DNA of 64,000 bases from Phosphoribacter sp037045045 (GTDB lineage: Bacteria > Actinomycetota > Actinomycetes > Actinomycetales > Dermatophilaceae): assembly GCA_037045045.1 (NCBI GenBank), contig JBAOHL010000005.1, forward strand, positions 682,001 to 746,000, read 5' to 3'. The notes under the pieces were generated by a model. It saw only the letters and a list, made by a program, of their open reading frames with translations. It was not told where the DNA came from and made no database searches. Position numbers and translations under genes: made by a program. Below are positions 63,081 to 64,000 of this stretch, one piece after another. The stretch's first letter is position 1, and each line of letters starts with the position of its first letter.

Positions 63081-63156
63081 TGGTGGAGCTGAGGGGACTC
63101 GAACCCCTGACCCCCTCCATGCCATGGAGGTGCGCTACCAGCTGCGCCACAGCCCC
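63081..63156 (-). tRNA. tRNA-Ala (anticodon GGC)
   Basis: Minus strand GGGGCTGTGGCGCAGCTGG opens the acceptor and D arms. The anticodon stem-loop is CCTCC-ATGGCAT-GGAGG, giving anticodon GGC at positions 34-36. GGGGTTCGAGTCCCC forms the T arm, and the 3' end is AGCTCCACCA, so CCA is encoded. It reads GCC, the preferred Ala codon here. Confidence 0.97.
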
Positions 63157-63254
63157 GCCGCCCGAGAGTGCCCGGGCAACCCCCAAATCTTAGCCAAGGC
63201 CCCGCGCCAACGGAAATCACCCGGCGACAGTCGCCGACGCCCATGCCCCGGGGA

Positions 63255-63388
63255 CTCACCGGCCGCCCACCGGCCGGATCACCCGCCCCGCGGGCCCCGT
63301 CCACGCCACTGACGGCGGCCCGCTCACCGACCGCCCACCGGCCGGGTCACTCGGCCCCACGGGCCCCGTCCACGCCCCCGGCGGCCCG
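63255..63388 (-). repeat. About 67-bp imperfect tandem duplication across the phosphatase stop
   Basis: Two copies (63255-63322 and 63323-63388) share CTCACCG, CGCCCACCGGCCGG, TCAC, CGGGCCCCGTCCACGCC and GGCGGCCCG in the same order. The TGA of the phosphatase gene (63347-63349) lies within the second. Confidence 0.85.
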
Positions 63389-64000
63389 AGTGTGCAGCGG
63401 GGCACCCTCGGGCGCCTCCTCGTCCCCCGCTTCATCATCCGCCGACTCACCAACCGCAGACTCGTCATCCGGCGACTGGCCACCCGCCGAGGACGCCGGG
63501 CCCACCCCCACAGCATGCGCCACCCCGACGTTGTACCCCGCCAACCGCAACCCACCGCCGAACTCGGTCTCCTGCAGCGTCGTCCACGTGCAGTTGCCCA
63601 TCGTCGCGAACGCGGCGTCGCTCGACTGCCCGAGCCCGAGCACCTCGAGCATGGCCGCCCGAAGACACGCGCCGTGGGTGACGACCATCCCGGTTTGCCC
63701 CTCGGCCAAGGACCCGAGCATCTCCCGCAGCGCCGGCACCATCCGGCCCAGCACATCGTCGGTCGACTCGGCCCCGGCGACGAGCACCGTCTCGTCCCCG
63801 CGCTCCCACGCGGCATACTCCAGCGGGAAGCGTTCCGAGAACTGCGCGCGGGTGAGCCCGGACCGTTCCCCCACCGAGTACTCGCGCAGCCGCGGGTCCG
63901 GCTCCGCCGGGATCCCGAGCAGGTCCGCGACGTATGCCGCGGTCTGGCTCGCGCGGGAGAGGTCGCTGGTCCACAGCCGGGCCGGACGCAGGGCCGCGAG
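63347..64000 (-). CDS. Histidine phosphatase family protein (5' end beyond window)
   Basis: The gene enters from beyond 64000, so its N-terminus with the RHG nucleophile is not seen. The visible 217 residues start LAALRPARLWTSDLSRASQTA, the family TSDLSRA segment. REYSVGERSGLTRAQFSERFP, then VVTHGACLRAAML (second catalytic His) and an acidic C-terminal tail of about 45 residues rich in Asp, Glu and Ala follow. In relatives the gene lies next to rsfS, which would be outside the window. Its substrate is unknown. Confidence 0.88.
   Translation of the reverse strand, partial: LAALRPARLWTSDLSRASQTAAYVADLLGIPAEPDPRLREYSVGERSGLTRAQFSERFPLEYAAWERGDETVLVAGAESTDDVLGRMVPALREMLGSLAEGQTGMVVTHGACLRAAMLEVLGLGQSSDAAFATMGNCTWTTLQETEFGGGLRLAGYNVGVAHAVGVGPASSAGGQSPDDESAVGESADDEAGDEEAPEGAPLHTRAAGGVDGARGAE

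Larger units (their letters stand above)
1..64000. repeat. Dispersed octamer GTATGCCG / CGGCATAC, about 70 copies
   Basis: Reading both strands by eye I counted about 71 copies of GTATGCC/GGCATAC, nearly all extended to the octamer GTATGCCG. Roughly 31 read GTATGCC and 40 read GGCATAC on the plus strand, so there is no strong strand bias. Examples lie near 2083, 10842, 10930, 18050, 19886, 23847, 32735, 39930, 43437, 49256, 54876, 59356 and 63931. Copies fall in all reading frames, in genes and in spacers, and often force codons that are rare here (TAT, ATA, GCA). The function is unknown; a recombination, modification or nucleoid-protein site is possible. Confidence 0.8.

Noticed and set aside
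1..64000. GTATGCCG as a KOPS-type polar segregation signal
   Set aside because: The two orientations are nearly balanced (about 31 and 40), so it lacks the strand polarity expected of KOPS, at least in this window.

Overview
The window is very GC-rich (roughly 70% or more by eye) chromosomal DNA from an actinobacterium. The Wag31/DivIVA-SepF-YggT end of the division cluster, the nrdR-nrdJ pair, lexA divergent from a LysM protein, actinobacterial families such as DUF4192 and PAC2, and two SAM-IV type leaders all fit Micrococcales, probably an Intrasporangiaceae relative (family level is inference). No prophage, insertion sequence or CRISPR array was seen; this is mostly core chromosome with a few accessory genes.

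Layout. (1) 1-19.6 kb, minus strand: a complete division and cell wall (dcw) cluster in the order mraZ-rsmH-ftsL-ftsI-murE-murF-mraY-murD-ftsW-murG-murC-ftsQ-ftsZ-pgeF-yggS-sepF-yggT-divIVA. Many junctions are 4-bp ATGA or GTGA overlaps. As given, murD and ftsW each carry one extra base in a short homopolymer, so neither reads through in one frame. (2) 19.9-24.7 kb, plus strand: moxR, a DUF58 protein and a membrane transglutaminase, the usual three-gene set. (3) 24.8-28.8 kb: principal sigma factor, a universal stress protein, and metX under a SAM-IV riboswitch. (4) 28.9-41.8 kb: mostly conserved proteins of vague function (DUF4192, DUF1232, EcsC, PAC2), the large helicase HrpA, a broken LuxR-type relic, a PfkB kinase, metY under a second SAM-IV riboswitch, a Ddn-like protein and two unknown proteins. 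(5) 41.9-47.2 kb: class II ribonucleotide reductase nrdJ with its repressor nrdR, then a LysM protein and lexA sharing a promoter region with SOS boxes. (6) 47.2-49.7 kb: a sirtuin, then a LysR regulator and a DUF4395 protein that share one operator. (7) 49.8-57.9 kb, minus strand: comEC, comEA, plsY, degV and leuS, the last with a candidate leucine attenuator. (8) 58.1-64 kb: a thioesterase-like protein, a PadR repressor facing a VanA/VanB-like Rieske oxygenase pair through two palindromes, a short-chain dehydrogenase, a repeat-rich spacer, tRNA-Ala(GGC), and a histidine phosphatase cut by the window end.

The most unusual signals are not genes. One octamer, GTATGCCG (CGGCATAC on the other strand), occurs about 70 times in both orientations, inside and between genes, far above chance. 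Separately, at least four genes (ftsZ, metY, the SDR gene and the phosphatase gene) end in a short tandem duplication that includes the stop codon. DivIVA, MurE and FtsI also carry in-frame repeats.
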